In this document: positions 22,340 through 32,950 of the stretch, one piece after another
Layout: every line of letters starts with the position of its first letter
Numbering within the stretch: the first letter of the stretch is position 1
DNA from: Diphasiastrum complanatum
Taxonomy: Eukaryota; Streptophyta; Lycopodiopsida; Lycopodiales; Lycopodiaceae
DNA: 64,000 bases
NCBI GenBank assembly: GCA_029204225.1
Contig: CM055106.1
Span: 47,748,633 to 47,812,632 of the forward strand
Reading direction: 5' to 3'
Position numbers and translations under genes: made by a program
Notes under the pieces: generated by a model
What the model was told of the DNA's origin: nothing
Database searches by the model: none
The model's input: the letters and a program-made list of their open reading frames with translations, nothing else

Positions 22340-23205
22340 TCTTAGATCTTGCCCTTTAGTCAGTGGCCTTAGCCCGTAGCCCTTAGCCCATAGCCCTTGG
22401 CCCTTAGCTCTAAGCCCTTAGCCTCAGTACTTCACCCTTAACCCTTAGCCTTTGGCCCTTGTCCCGAGACCTTTAGCCCTTGGCCTTTAGCATTAGAACC
22501 CGTAGCTCTTAGGCCTCGATCCTTGCCCCTATGCCATTAGCACTTGGCCCTTGGCCCTTAGCACTTGGCCCTTAACCCTTAGCCCTTAGCCCTTAGCCCT
22601 TAGCCCTCGGGAGTTAGCCTTAGCACTTGGTCCTTAACACTTAGCCCTCGTGCATTAGCCCTTCCCCCTTGGGCATCAGCCTTAGCTCTTGGCCCTTAAC
22701 CCTTGGCTCTTAGCCTTATCCCTTGGCCCTTAAACCTCGGCCCTTAGTCTTAACCCTTGGCCCATGGCGCTTGCCTCTTGCCCCTAGGCCCTTGTTCCTC
22801 AGCCTCAGCCCTTGGCGCTTAGCCTTATCTCTTAACTCGCCCTTGGCCTAGCCCTTGGCCCTTATCCCTCGGCGCTTAGCGTTAGCCCTCGACTCTTAGC
22901 CTTAGCCCCCCCTTAGCTCTTGGCCCTTAACCCTTGGCCCCTGTCCCTTGGTCGATGGCCCTTAACCCGTGGTCATTGGAGGTGATACTTACCCCTTAAT
23001 GCTTAGCCCTAGCCCTAAGGCCCTTAACCTTAGCCATTGGCCCTTGGCACTTAGCCGTTAGTCCTTTGTCATTAGCCGTTAATTGTTAGTCGTTGGCCCT
23101 AAGCAATTGGCCCTTAGTCGGTAGCCCTTGGTCCTTCACCCATCGCCCCTGGCCTTTCGGTCTTAGTCCTTGGGCCCTTTGTCCTTAGTGCTTCAAGGGC
23201 CTTTG
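22340..23205. repeat. degenerate 7-bp tandem repeat (CCCTTAG / CCCTTGG)n
   Basis: About 860 bp built from variants of CCCTTAG, CCCTTGG and CCCTTAA with frequent substitutions and small indels. The unit length equals the plant telomere repeat (CCCTAAA), but the sequence differs. No coding content. Confidence 0.9.
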
Positions 23206-23212
23206 TTTGTCT

Positions 23213-23243
23213 GATATATATATATATATATTATATATATATT
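23213..23243. repeat. (TA)n microsatellite
   Basis: A run of TA dinucleotides with one break, directly at the end of the heptamer block. Confidence 0.95.
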
Positions 23244-23399
23244 AGACATGAGGGTCCGGGCTGGGCGCGGCCATTTCACGTCTGCGTCGGGCGCCCGGGT
23301 GTTGGAAAGAGGTGTGTAAAAGATAGGTCGAAAAGAATCTAATAAAAAAAAATTAAACGACAAAAAAGAAAACTTATTGTGCGCAACAGAATAAACTAT

Positions 23400-24296
23400 C
23401 TTTCTCTTTCTCTATGCATAACTACGCCTATCAATTTCGAACAAATCACATTGTAGCCAACTTTGAAATCATTAGTACTACATTGATTACGTAGCCAAAC
23501 ATTTAGCATTGAATTATCAAACAAATAATCAGTCATGAAGAATTACAGAAACACATATATTTTGAGACAAACTTGAATGCAATAAAAAAGATAGTATTGA
23601 TTTAGTATGAAACAAAATAGATGTACATGAGTACAACAAGTTTGTGAATGGAAGCCGCGTACTCTAAGCTATCTCCGAGCCACTAAATAAAAGTCTGAAT
23701 TAAGCGCAAGTGAGCGCAATAGCAATTTCTAATTAACTCTAAAGAAGTGACCTAGAATGCTCAAGAGTGTCCAAGTTCGCAAGCTTGAGAGAGAGAGCTA
23801 ACTATTCAATACTTGTTGATCTCTTGATCACATCAATGCATAAGATCAATCCCCACAAAAGTAGAAATATGAGCAGCTATTTATACTAAGCAAAGGCGAC
23901 AACGTCCAATAGTAGAACAACTAATTAGGTCGTCAAATGCGTAATCCAGTTGGCTGTGATGTGTTGGCATCCATCCAGATAGTCTTCTCGGAAATTTACT
24001 TGCTAAGCGGTTAGAGCAAGTCTGTAGCCTTTAAGACGAACAATAAATTGTCTTGCAAAAGATGCAAAAAACGTGAAGGTCTTCACTAAAGTCATTTCCT
24101 TAACATTTGAGGCATCTGGCACTTTGCGAAAAGATTGAAGTGAGAAAAAATCCCGAAAGGCGAAAATCTCGAAAATGCCGACACTATAAGTAGTTATGTA
24201 GATTGTGTAAAAACACGAAGAAATCTGCAAGTTTGGATAAAAGTTGGAGGAAGATTAAAATGTCGATTAGTCGATTAGTAGGAGAATAACCCAACA
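23400..24296 (-). repeat. 3' LTR of a minus-strand copia (left edge uncertain)
   Basis: The right edge is clear: CCCAACA at 24290-24296 lies next to a polypurine tract on the minus strand (CAGATTAAGGGGAAG, 24297-24311). A minus-strand TATAAATA at 23878-23885 fits a core promoter inside the LTR. No second LTR was found, so the left boundary is a guess. Confidence 0.55.
23878..23885 (-). promoter_or_regulatory. TATA box in copia LTR
   Basis: TATAAATA on the minus strand, about 410 bp into the LTR from its 5' edge. Position and sequence fit a retroelement Pol II core promoter. Confidence 0.5.
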
Positions 24297-24303
24297 CTTC
24301 CCC

Positions 24304-25430
24304 TTAATCTGAATCCATGAATGTCTTAACCTTTAAACTTAGTTCTGCACAAAAAATTTTGTGTTCATCCAAGCTTAATGCTTTAGTAAAAATATCTGCT
24401 ATCATATCTTGCGTTCGACAGTACTGCAATCTGACCTCTTTGTTGAGAACTTTGCTTCTGACATAGTGATACTTGAGTTCAATGTGCTTACTCCTAAAAT
24501 GAGATCTAGAGTTGGCTGACAAGACAAAGGCACTTTGATTATCACAATATAATAATGTCAGATCATATTGATTCAGACTGATATCTGAAAGTAAGTTTCT
24601 CAACCAAATTGCTTCATTCGTAGCTTGTGAGGAAGCAATATACTCTGATTCTGTAGAAGATAGAGCTATCGAAGATTGCTTGCAACTGTTTCAGGAAATA
24701 GGACCATTATTGAGGAAGAATGTAAATCCAGAAGTGGATTTACGAGTGTCTACATCTCCTGCCCAACTTGCATCTATGAAACCAATGAGTAAATTGAGTT
24801 TGTCATTGTCGACTGCTTCATAACAAATGCAAAAGTCCATAGTAGCTCAAAGATATCTCATGACTCTGATAAGAGCCTTCCAATGTGTCATACTAGGGTT
24901 AGTCATAAACTGACTTAGGGAGCTGACTGCAAAAGCTATGTTTGGCCTGGTACAGATCATTGCGTACATAAGAGATCCTATTATTGAATGATAAGGATAC
25001 TCACGCATCTGCTTCTTCTCTTCGATTGTTTGGGAACACTGGTCCTTTGATAGTTTGAGACCTGGTTCCATTGATGAGAGAGCTATCTTGCAATTAACCA
25101 AATTATATCTGACTAGCATATTGTAGATGTATATGTGTTGAGTAAAGGTCAACTTTCGATTTTTGTCTCTGTGGATTTGAATACCAAGGCAAAAATGAGC
25201 TTTGCCCAGATCGGTCATGTCAAATTTAGAAGATAGCATTGTCTTGTTTTCTTTTATCAGATCGATACTATTGCCGAAGAGCAATGTGTCGTTTACGTAT
25301 AAAGTGATAATAATAAAAGACTGTTGCACTGTCTTGAAGTTGTGATCAATAAGAAAAGTATTGATCATTTGAAACCATGCTCGAGCAGATTACTTCAAGC
25401 CATAAAGTGCCTTATATCTAGCATCATTTG
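24304..25430 (-). pseudogene. copia reverse transcriptase/RNase H C-terminal half
   Basis: Minus strand. RT: KALYGLK followed by a stop where Gln is usual, ARAWFQMINTFLI, then the polymerase motif as LYVNDTLLFG; the usual YVDD has Asp replaced by Asn. Next LGKAHFCLGIQIHRD, NMLVRYNLVNCKIA, SIIGSLMYAMICTRPNIAFA. RNase H: GFIDASWAGDVDTRKSTSGF, STESEYIASSQATNEAIWL, LYCDNQSAFVLSAN and KHIELKYHYVRSKVLNKEV, ending at the polypurine tract. Stops occur within it. The 5' side ends at about 25430 against a copia integrase piece in the opposite orientation. Confidence 0.85.
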
Positions 25431-25675
25431 GCATTCATCATCAGTTCACCACTAGCTACACGCCACAGTTGAATGGAATATCCAAAAGGAAGAACCAAAC
25501 ATTACTAAATGTAGTTCGATCGATGATGTCAAATGTTCAGCTCACCGAAGATTTTTGGGCTAAAGCTATTTCGACAACTTGCTATCTACAAAACTATTTG
25601 AGCACCAAAGTAGTCAACTCAAAGATTCTTTTCGAAGCTTTCTATGGCTACAAACCGAGTCTACAACACCTTTGA
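25431..25675 (+). pseudogene. copia integrase C-terminal core, inverted neighbour
   Basis: Plus-strand reading HHQFTTSYTPQLNGISKRKN then QTLLNVVRSMMSNVQLTEDF, WAKAISTTCYLQNYL, FEAFYGYKPSLQHL. This is the end of a copia integrase core. The catalytic Glu position of NGxxERKN is Lys. It abuts the minus-strand RT fragment head to head, so the two pieces are inverted relative to normal pol order. Confidence 0.8.
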
Positions 25676-26172
25676 GTGTCATTAGAAAAACTTAGAGCCC
25701 GAAGAAGGCCTTTGAAAAAGATGTTTTTTTTATTTTTTTTCTTATTTCCGTTAACATGTGGACCAATTGAAACCTTGAAATCAGGGTTCTACGTAACATA
25801 GAATTTTCCAAATATAAATAAAATAAAAGCTTTCAAAATATATTGTTGTTTGGTCGGGCAGCATGTGAAAATGCTATTGGTTGATGAGGCCTGCCCTTCC
25901 AGCATATCACTGCCCGAAGAGACCCAAAAATATTGAAAATGAATATGACAGATGGTTGAGATGAGAAAATCGATGTACCATTAATGTATATGCATTGTCA
26001 AATCATGGTTAACAGGATTAACCAGAGTTCATTCGTGGCGCCAAATAGATTAGTGTTTCAAATTTACGCCAGCACATTTTCTCAAGTTCATGGCTTTTTG
26101 TCTACGCAAATTTTCAGATTCATAGTTCAATGCACATTTTTTTGCATGCAAATTTGTAGATTCATATTACGA
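25676..26172. other. AT-rich DNA upstream of the 262-codon gene
   Basis: Contains a T-run at 25723-25741 and no motif-bearing ORF, although the frame of the next gene is open from 25984. Promoter elements of that gene could be here; none is certain. Confidence 0.4.
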
Positions 26173-27154
26173 ATGGCACAATCAAGGAAGCCGTGCTCCT
26201 CAATCGACTCTATGCTTCTATTTAACGAGAAAGATGATAATGGATTATGGGTGCCAAAAAAATATTCAAAAAACTCTTGGGTTTTGATGCATCCATCATC
26301 AAGAGAAGCATTTCGAAAAAGCAAAAGGTCAAAACCATCATTTCGATCTTATTGGAAGGCTAAAATTTTGGATTTCAAAACATCATCAGGAGAAAAATCT
26401 ATTTCTGAAATTCTAGTCCAACATGTATATATGCATTCAGAGATAAATGTGCAAGGATTCAACCGTCAGGATCACCAAAAAAACAACTGTGAGTATTGAT
26501 ATTCTTGATACTTAGATTTTTGTCATTCATAAATATCTAACAGTAAACTTGCCAATCTGATCATTTTTCTCTCATAGATTTATATCCATCCAACATAAAT
26601 GAATGGCAGCCAAGTGGATCTTTAACAGGTGTGTTAGATGTTATTCACACTGATATTGGACAACTGCAATATCGAGGTAGAACTGCAAAAGATCTAGCTG
26701 ATAGTGGAATCTTTTTTTATGAATCAATGTACATTCCTGATACAAAAAGAAATTTTGGACAAATAGTCCCAATTCCATTACCTAGTTTTGAACGTGATGA
26801 ATGGATTGCACCAGATGCTATAATTTCAGAATCATTTTGTTGCAAGATATATAATGATGTAAAAACGTGTGTTGAGGTGGAAGAAGATTGGAGTCTAAAT
26901 TACATCAGGCGAGAACTATTGCTCCTACAAGATGATGTACTTCCATACTTCGGATTTATTTTCAATGGTAAACTCGTAAGTAACTGTAAACAATCGATCT
27001 TTTATGAATAGTTTCAATCAAAACTTTCTAATACAATCTCTATACTAATTGTAACTCACTTTGTATTAGTTTTATGCAGGTACGTAAAAGACATGAGCTT
27101 GAGATCAAATGCAGAGATATTGGTGAAACAATCCAACTTATGGAAGAACACTAA
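26173..27154 (+). CDS. intact three-exon gene, 262 codons, unknown function
   Basis: Exons 26173-26488, 26578-26975 and 27080-27154. Introns have GTGAGT...CATAG and GTAAGT...TGCAG ends; the joined frame has no stop until TAA at 27152-27154, and both junctions keep phase (codon split 1/2, then phase 0). The start is the ATG of MAQSRKPCSSIDSMLLFNEK; the frame is also open upstream to 25984, so an earlier Met is possible. Recognisable blocks include WVLMHPSSREAFRKSKRSKP, TDIGQLQYRGRTAKDLADSG, VPIPLPSFERDEWIAPDAII and ELLLLQDDVLPYFGFIFNGK. I do not recognise the family. AATAAA occurs at about 27269. It is the only undamaged multi-exon gene in the window and is convergent with the next gene. Confidence 0.7.
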
Positions 27155-27480
27155 GATTCACTATCAGCAAATACATGCCAATCATCATGTCTTTTTATCA
27201 ATATAAAAAATTGTATTCCAGTATTACACTATAAACACAACTTGATTGCAAGAATCTATATTGATATCAATAAAAAAAACCCATAAACGGGTTGTTTACA
27301 TGTAAAATGATTGTATTTTTTTTTTATTATCTCTATTACAAGAAGATCTCTATTCAGTCAATTTTTCTATATTTTCTTTATCAGTATTAGGAACTGATAA
27401 GGGGACAGCTCCTTCTATAATCTCGTCTTCCTCTATTTCAAGAAAGGCCTCTATGCCTTTTAAGACAAGAGGACTCTCTG

Positions 27481-28912
27481 CTATAATATCGCCTTCCTCT
27501 CTATATTAGGAAGGACTTGTATTCCTTTTTGATCATATATAATAATATCTGCATCCTGAGCAACTTGAAAGGCTGTTAAGGCAAGAGCAGCTTGCTTTTG
27601 AAGGCCCTCAATCTCAGGTGCAACACTTACACCATTCTGTGCATAGGTTGTGATCAACTCTTGCCGAAATCTATATACATCATCAGGAGTATACGGCTCA
27701 AGAGTGAACTGTCATCACAAAACACGAGAATCAGCAAATTACAAACAATGATAGTAAAAACATATAAATCAGAATGAAAGGAATTACAAATGAACAGAAT
27801 ATTACATTTTCAATATCTACATCCACTTGTAAATTATACCACTCAGAAAATAACTTCGTATTGTACAAGACGAACCATGCACAACTAAAAGCGTCCTTTT
27901 CTTGTACACACTGCATTATATTGAACAAAAATTAGTAATATTATGACAAAATTTATTTATGCTATGATGATAGATTTGAACTAAAAAAAAGAATACATGC
28001 ATATCAGAGATAAATTGAATATACCTTGAGAGATCTAATGATTATCTCTCCAATTGAGGTTGTCGTTGTCGGTATTTCTTGAATGACATCATGAAGTAAA
28101 GAATCAAATTCTCTATGTGTATTTGCAACTGAGTTTAATTTTACACATAGAAAATTTGATACTCCCTCCTTATTTATCTTTTCACGAAATAATATTGAGG
28201 CTCCAATGCCAACTGCAACAACCAAAATACAAATATCTATAAATCCATATTTATTAAAGCAATGCCGCATGCAACAATACAAATTAAAGAAACAAAAACA
28301 AAAGAGCAATCCTTACTTATTTTCATATGGAATCAAATAAATTTCGCCACTAGATTGCATTCGATAAAATATACAACCTTCTCAAAATCGGCTTCTTTTG
28401 CCTTTATCACTCCCATGAAAAATGGACTAACAACAAAAACTATACCATGAGAATCGAAACTAATACTATGCTGCAAAAAGAATCCTCCGGCTTCTACTAT
28501 TACATCTTAAATTTCTGATGTTTTATCTTTCAGCTCAACACAAAATTTGGGATCTAATCTAAAGCTTTTACGTGAATCTGAAAGAAAAAAATCAAAATAA
28601 TTGCCGAGAAGATCAATTTTATTAGCTAGGTAGGCCTCGTACTAGTTATAATGATCAGAATCAAAATAAACTTAGGCAGAATCGTATGGAATTTTGACAA
28701 AAAGATTATGTACAGGAGTAGAAAGAGAAGTAGATACAATATTTACAAATTTCTCTGTTATTTTTTACAAAGTCTGAAAAGTCAAAGATTGTAGATATAG
28801 ATACTTTTTTTATTGATACGAGCATTAATTTAGATGATTGTTCATATTTTAATCCTGCTCGAAATAGGGCATCGTTTATAGGCCCTAGAACACTCACTAC
28901 CCTTTCTCCTTC
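27481..28912 (-). pseudogene. damaged multi-exon gene of unknown function
   Basis: Minus strand. Exons about 28912-28317, 28212-28025, 27910-27806 and 27708-27481, with GT-AG introns of 97-114 bp whose phases fit. Content: IKDLSEGERVVSVLGPINDA, LKYEQSSKLMLVSIKKVSIS, SRKSFRLDPKFCVELKDKTS, ISFDSHGIVFVVSPFFMGVI, FREKINKEGVSNFLCVKLNS, VQEKDAFSCAWFVLYNTKLF and YTPDDVYRFRQELITTYAQN. The first exon holds stops at 28672-28674, 28642-28644, 28507-28509 and 28333-28335, and an A-run frameshift near 28755. The true 5' end may lie in a further exon. Family not recognised. Probably cargo of the same transposon as its neighbours. Confidence 0.55.
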
Positions 28913-28982
28913 TGATAAATCTTTGATCACTTTGTCTACTTATAATATAGATAATAATTTTTTTTTGACAATATTGGATCTT

Positions 28983-29793
28983 TTTTATTTCACTGAAGCT
29001 GAGACTCTTTGCATTTTGAACAAAGAGCTTGATGAATTTTCAGATGTAATTGATTTTGATGCTGATGATCTTCTCCCTAGTGTTGACGATGATGTACATA
29101 ATGATAAATTTTATTCAGAGAAAGATTGTTTGAAAATGGCTATGGAGGAAATGCGCAACAAAGAAGATGATTTGCCTTCTGAGGAGGAGTTTCTCAGAAT
29201 CCAAAGTCAACTTGGTTTTCCACAACCAACTGTCTATTCACCAACAATATTGACATTGAAAGGTGGACATAATATTGATGGAGAGACAATAATCAAGAAA
29301 GACAAAGCCGAATGCGTAAGTTTTTGTATCTTAGCATGTACTAGTAGATTTGTTATGTCAGATTAAACAATTTTCTTTGATGATTTCACAATTCGTCGAG
29401 GAGGACAAAGATCTTCTGCTGGAGAATCTTCAAGAGACTATGATGAGACTATGATTATGGCAATCAAGGCATTGTCTCATTTTCTTGGAGGACATAATCT
29501 TAATAAGGTGAGACTATGATTATGGCAATCAAGGCATTGTCTCATTTTCTTGGAGGACATAATCTTAATAAGGTGCATAAAATATTTTTTGTAAAGAAAA
29601 CCATTGCGGTTGAAATTTTATAATATGCACTAGTGAATTCCATGCTCATATCATTTGATTTTGCATTGTACGCTGCTTACGTTGATCTAAGTAAGCATGA
29701 AAACTATGAGCTGTTGGATCCATACGAAATACGGAAATTGTTGCATGATTCTAAGTTGCAACTTTCATTAGAAAAAGTATCAGAAGCAGAGTA
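28983..29793 (+). pseudogene. acidic unknown gene with introns, disrupted
   Basis: First part 28983-29315: AETLCILNKELDEFSDVIDF then DADDLLPSVDDDVHNDKFYS, LKMAMEEMRNKEDDLPSEEE, FPQPTVYSPTILTLKGGHNI, ending at a GTAAGT donor (29316). A later part encodes IRRGGQRSSAGESSRDYDET and MIMAIKALSHFLGGHNLNK, duplicated by a 65 bp tandem repeat, and the last part (about 29625-29793) SFDFALYAAYVDLSKHENYE with KVSEAE and stop TAG. Phases do not join cleanly around the duplication. Divergent from the gene at 27481-28912. Function unknown. Confidence 0.45.
29444..29573. repeat. perfect 65 bp tandem duplication
   Basis: Unit TGAGACTATGATTATGG... occurs at 29444-29508 and again at 29509-29573 without mismatch. 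Since 65 is not a multiple of 3, it shifts the reading frame, and it creates a GTGAGA donor-like site at the internal junction. Confidence 0.95.
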
Positions 29794-29959
29794 GATACTG
29801 CTGAATTGTACTTTGTAAATATTTTAACTTAATATACAAAATTTTATTGTGTGTCTATTGCCTATTGGCTTGTATAAATTTGCATGCTTTTTGAAATTTG
29901 TTATAATCCGTCGATTTTGTATTATGACAAATTTGGATTCTTCTGTAAAACCAGTGGAA

Positions 29960-32238
29960 AAGTTGCAGTATATAGCTATTTTTTGTGCTAGTCTTGTCAT
30001 GTTTTTTGTACTAGTCCCGCCATGTTGTGTACTTTTATGAAATGTCGCTCTTGCTTGCCAATGAGATTTTTCCATTCCTTGCGATGACCATATGCTAAGA
30101 CTTCCACTATTTCTTGCAAAGTATGTCGAATGATGTCGTAATATGTGCTGCATGTCATAAAAACATTATTTAAATCAGTACCAAAAGTATCTAATTTAAT
30201 TGCACATATTTGTCTATAGTAGTGTAACATCAAAATCTTACCATATAATGTGTTATATGATCAACACCCCATGCACTTTGAACTGCATCCACAAATTTAG
30301 TGGTTGTTTTCTGTATCATTTGTATATCAGTATTGGAAAATTTATCTTTTCTCAAGTATTTCACCATGTTGTCTAATTTTTTTCAAACTTCTACTTTGTG
30401 TATACGAGTAAAATCTTCTTCTTCGAAATCTTGAGTTGCTGCAATAATTTCTTTCCAAACCGTGTATTGAATCTTGGATTGTTTGCCAAATAATTTGATA
30501 AAAATCTTCGAGCTTGGTATCCTCCAATGCTTGGCTTGCATGGAATATTCATGTTTTACCTGATAGCTTGTCATCTTTTTTTATTTTAACGTGGCCTTTA
30601 TGTAAGCCTGCTTTGGACAACACATCCTCTAATTTGGAAATAGCTTCCTTCGCAGAGGCCTCTGGCTCGGATTCCATGCAAATAAGATGTGAAGATATAT
30701 TATTCTTTCTATAATACGCACCTCTGCATGCAATGTACAGATATGAACATTTTGAAGAGGAATCGATAATACAGGTTTCCAATTAGGATCTTCTCAATCT
30801 CTTGATATTCTTGTACTCCTTGTCATGTCTTTTGCTGTCTTCATGCAGTATAAACAAGGGTGTTTAGAGTTAGCGTTGTGAGATACATTGAACATACATT
30901 TTAATGTCTTCGGATCTCCTGCTAAATGCCATTCAATGTTGAAAGTGCCAATTCTAGGAATATTGAGTGGAACTCCCTCCATGTGATTTTTTATGGTGGC
31001 AGGATATGACGTTCTATTGAATATCCATGAGAAAATGTCATGGTCTTCTTTCATCACCTATAAGAGAATACAAAAACGTGATTAGCCTCGAGATTTTCCA
31101 AATGAAATCCATATTAAAATAATTATCCCTATTGATTATGCAAAGGAATTGCTATACCTGAAATGCTGCCAACCACCAGATATCATTTTTCAATTGAACA
31201 CTAAAATTGAGGCCTTCTGAGTCTTCAGAAATTGAAAGTGCTCCATTCATGATCGTGAGCCTGACTCTTTTGATTTTTTGTCTTTTTATAATTTCAGACT
31301 CATCTAACTTGAGAACAACTCTCAACTTGTTATTGACATTCTCATTTGTAATACCGTAAAAATTTATGATGAGTGTTAGTAACTGATTAATGTCAATAAA
31401 TAAATTGTTGGAATTGTTATATGCTAGACTTTCTCCTTTTGAGCAATACACTTCATTGATATGAGATGGATTACCAACTATTGTCTGCATACCTTGGTTT
31501 AACGTCTTTTTTTTTAAAAGATGAGATGGTCGTGGGATTGGAAACTTTTTAATACTTACCTATGCAAATGCCTCCTATATCATCTTAAACATTGTTGCAT
31601 ATGCTTCTCTACTAATGCTAGAAAAGTCACATGCCCCCTGAAGCAATGTAGTGTCTAATATTTTTCCAACTTCATTTATAATGCTATCAGTAACTGAAGC
31701 CTTAATCTTTTTCAGTTTGTTATTGTTTAACATTGATTTCATAGATTTAGAAGTCAAGCTAGAGCCTAGTGAGTTTCCAATCGAAATCTCATCGGCCAAA
31801 TGGTCTTCAACAACCAATGCTGATCTACATTGCAAACATAATGTTTATGAAAATGTCAGTATAAATTTTGACACTCATAGTATTCACAGCAATATAATAA
31901 GCAAATCAACAGAAAGTTGACATGAATAAATAATAAAACTAGTGATTATGGATGAATCAAAAAGCTCAAGCAATATTTAATACCAAATAAGCTATAACTT
32001 ACTTGAATGCACAGATTCGTCTTTGTCTATGACCTCCTCTGGATGATAGATCACATATATCCTTGGTTACCAATCTTTTCCTCTTGTTGCTTTGGACCTT
32101 TCTGTTAAGCACATCCATATCTTTAACAAGAGACAAATATGAGATATGCATGGATTGAAATGTAGTTTTTATCTCATCATTACTAGTTGCATAATGATGC
32201 AAAAAAGATTTCAACCTTGCGATCTCCTTTTTGAGCAT
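29960..32238 (-). pseudogene. five-exon transposase-like gene, family not assigned
   Basis: Minus-strand exons about 32238-32003, 31824-31560, 31484-31158, 31057 to about 30245, and 30147 to about 29960; donors and acceptors are GT-AG and the first three junctions keep phase. Exon 1 is coiled-coil rich (LKKEIARLKSFLHHYATSND) and basic (NRKVQSNKRKRLVTKD). Later blocks: RVVLKLDESEIIKRQKIKRV, NDIWWLAAFQ, GVPLNIPRIGTFNIEWHLAG, DPKTLKCMFNVSHNANSKHP with CLYCM, NVHICTLHAEVRI, and LSIWSSQGMEKSHWQARATF then HKSTQHGG. This order recalls unclassified transposase-like proteins found in many eukaryotes, from memory only. Stops at 31575-31577, 31560-31562 and 30794-30796, with frameshifts near 30780 and 30580. 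The exon-1 frame is open upstream to about 32310 without an ATG. Confidence 0.6.
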
Positions 32239-32475
32239 CTCATTTTTATCCAAACAAGTTTTTAACTTTGTAGATGTTTCTTCGCACTCCTGTGATATTT
32301 TCCTTGATTTCTCTTAAAAATAATATATTCTTTGCATTGAATGTGCATTCCCATAGAGCATCAAATTCTCACAGTAACCCAAAAGGCCATTTTTGCCATG
32401 ACACATATAGATTATTAACTGACTCACCGAATGAAAATCTGGATGTTGCAATGAACATGGGTCAACAGGATACTG

Positions 32476-32950
32476 TGAAGATTATTAAAATATTATCTTC
32501 CTATCTCGAGTTTGGGGCCATGTCCATGGTTATTTCCACTATATTTCATATTGTACATAAAAGGTATGTGAATTGAGCACATAACCTTCTAGTATAGGTT
32601 GGATTTGAGTTAGGTAGATTCAATTTTGATGACATGCAGAAGCTTAGATAGCATGTAATGTCATACTGTATTCATGCAAGCCACATGCAATCAGTGCATG
32701 CAACATACAAAGTGGTTTCTGTGATCTACACATGTCTAGGCAATTTTATGAGTTGACATGCAGTACATGCAACATCCATGCATGCAGTTACACATGTGGA
32801 TCTCTTGTAGGTGAATTGGTTCAATTAAGTGGACTTTCCATGCAACTCCACTGTAGAAATTCGAGTCTCTATCATGTAGGAAAAGCTTGGCATGTTTTGC
32901 CATATTGTGAATAATGACATTTTGGTAATTTGCACTCATTCTCCCTCTAC
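32476..32950 (+). repeat. 5' LTR of composite copia (3' end deleted)
   Basis: Matches 38746-39220; the last 55 bp or so of the LTR are absent and the join to protease lies at CTCTAC, a short shared word. Both LTRs are dense in CATGCA/TGCATG (RY-type) words between 32633 and 32844 in this copy. Confidence 0.85.

Noticed and set aside
22340-23205. Telomere array
   Set aside because: The unit is CCCTTAG/CCCTTGG with high variation, not CCCTAAA, and it lies inside transposon-rich DNA.
28733-28985. Plus-strand extension of the acidic gene over 28733-28985
   Set aside because: The minus-strand exon in the same place has a better protein pattern and joins in phase to further exons, so the plus-strand reading is probably a shadow.
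25676-32470. Terminal inverted repeats of the multi-gene block
   Set aside because: Compared 25680-25900 with the reverse complement of 32280-32470; only scattered short matches such as GGGTT were seen.
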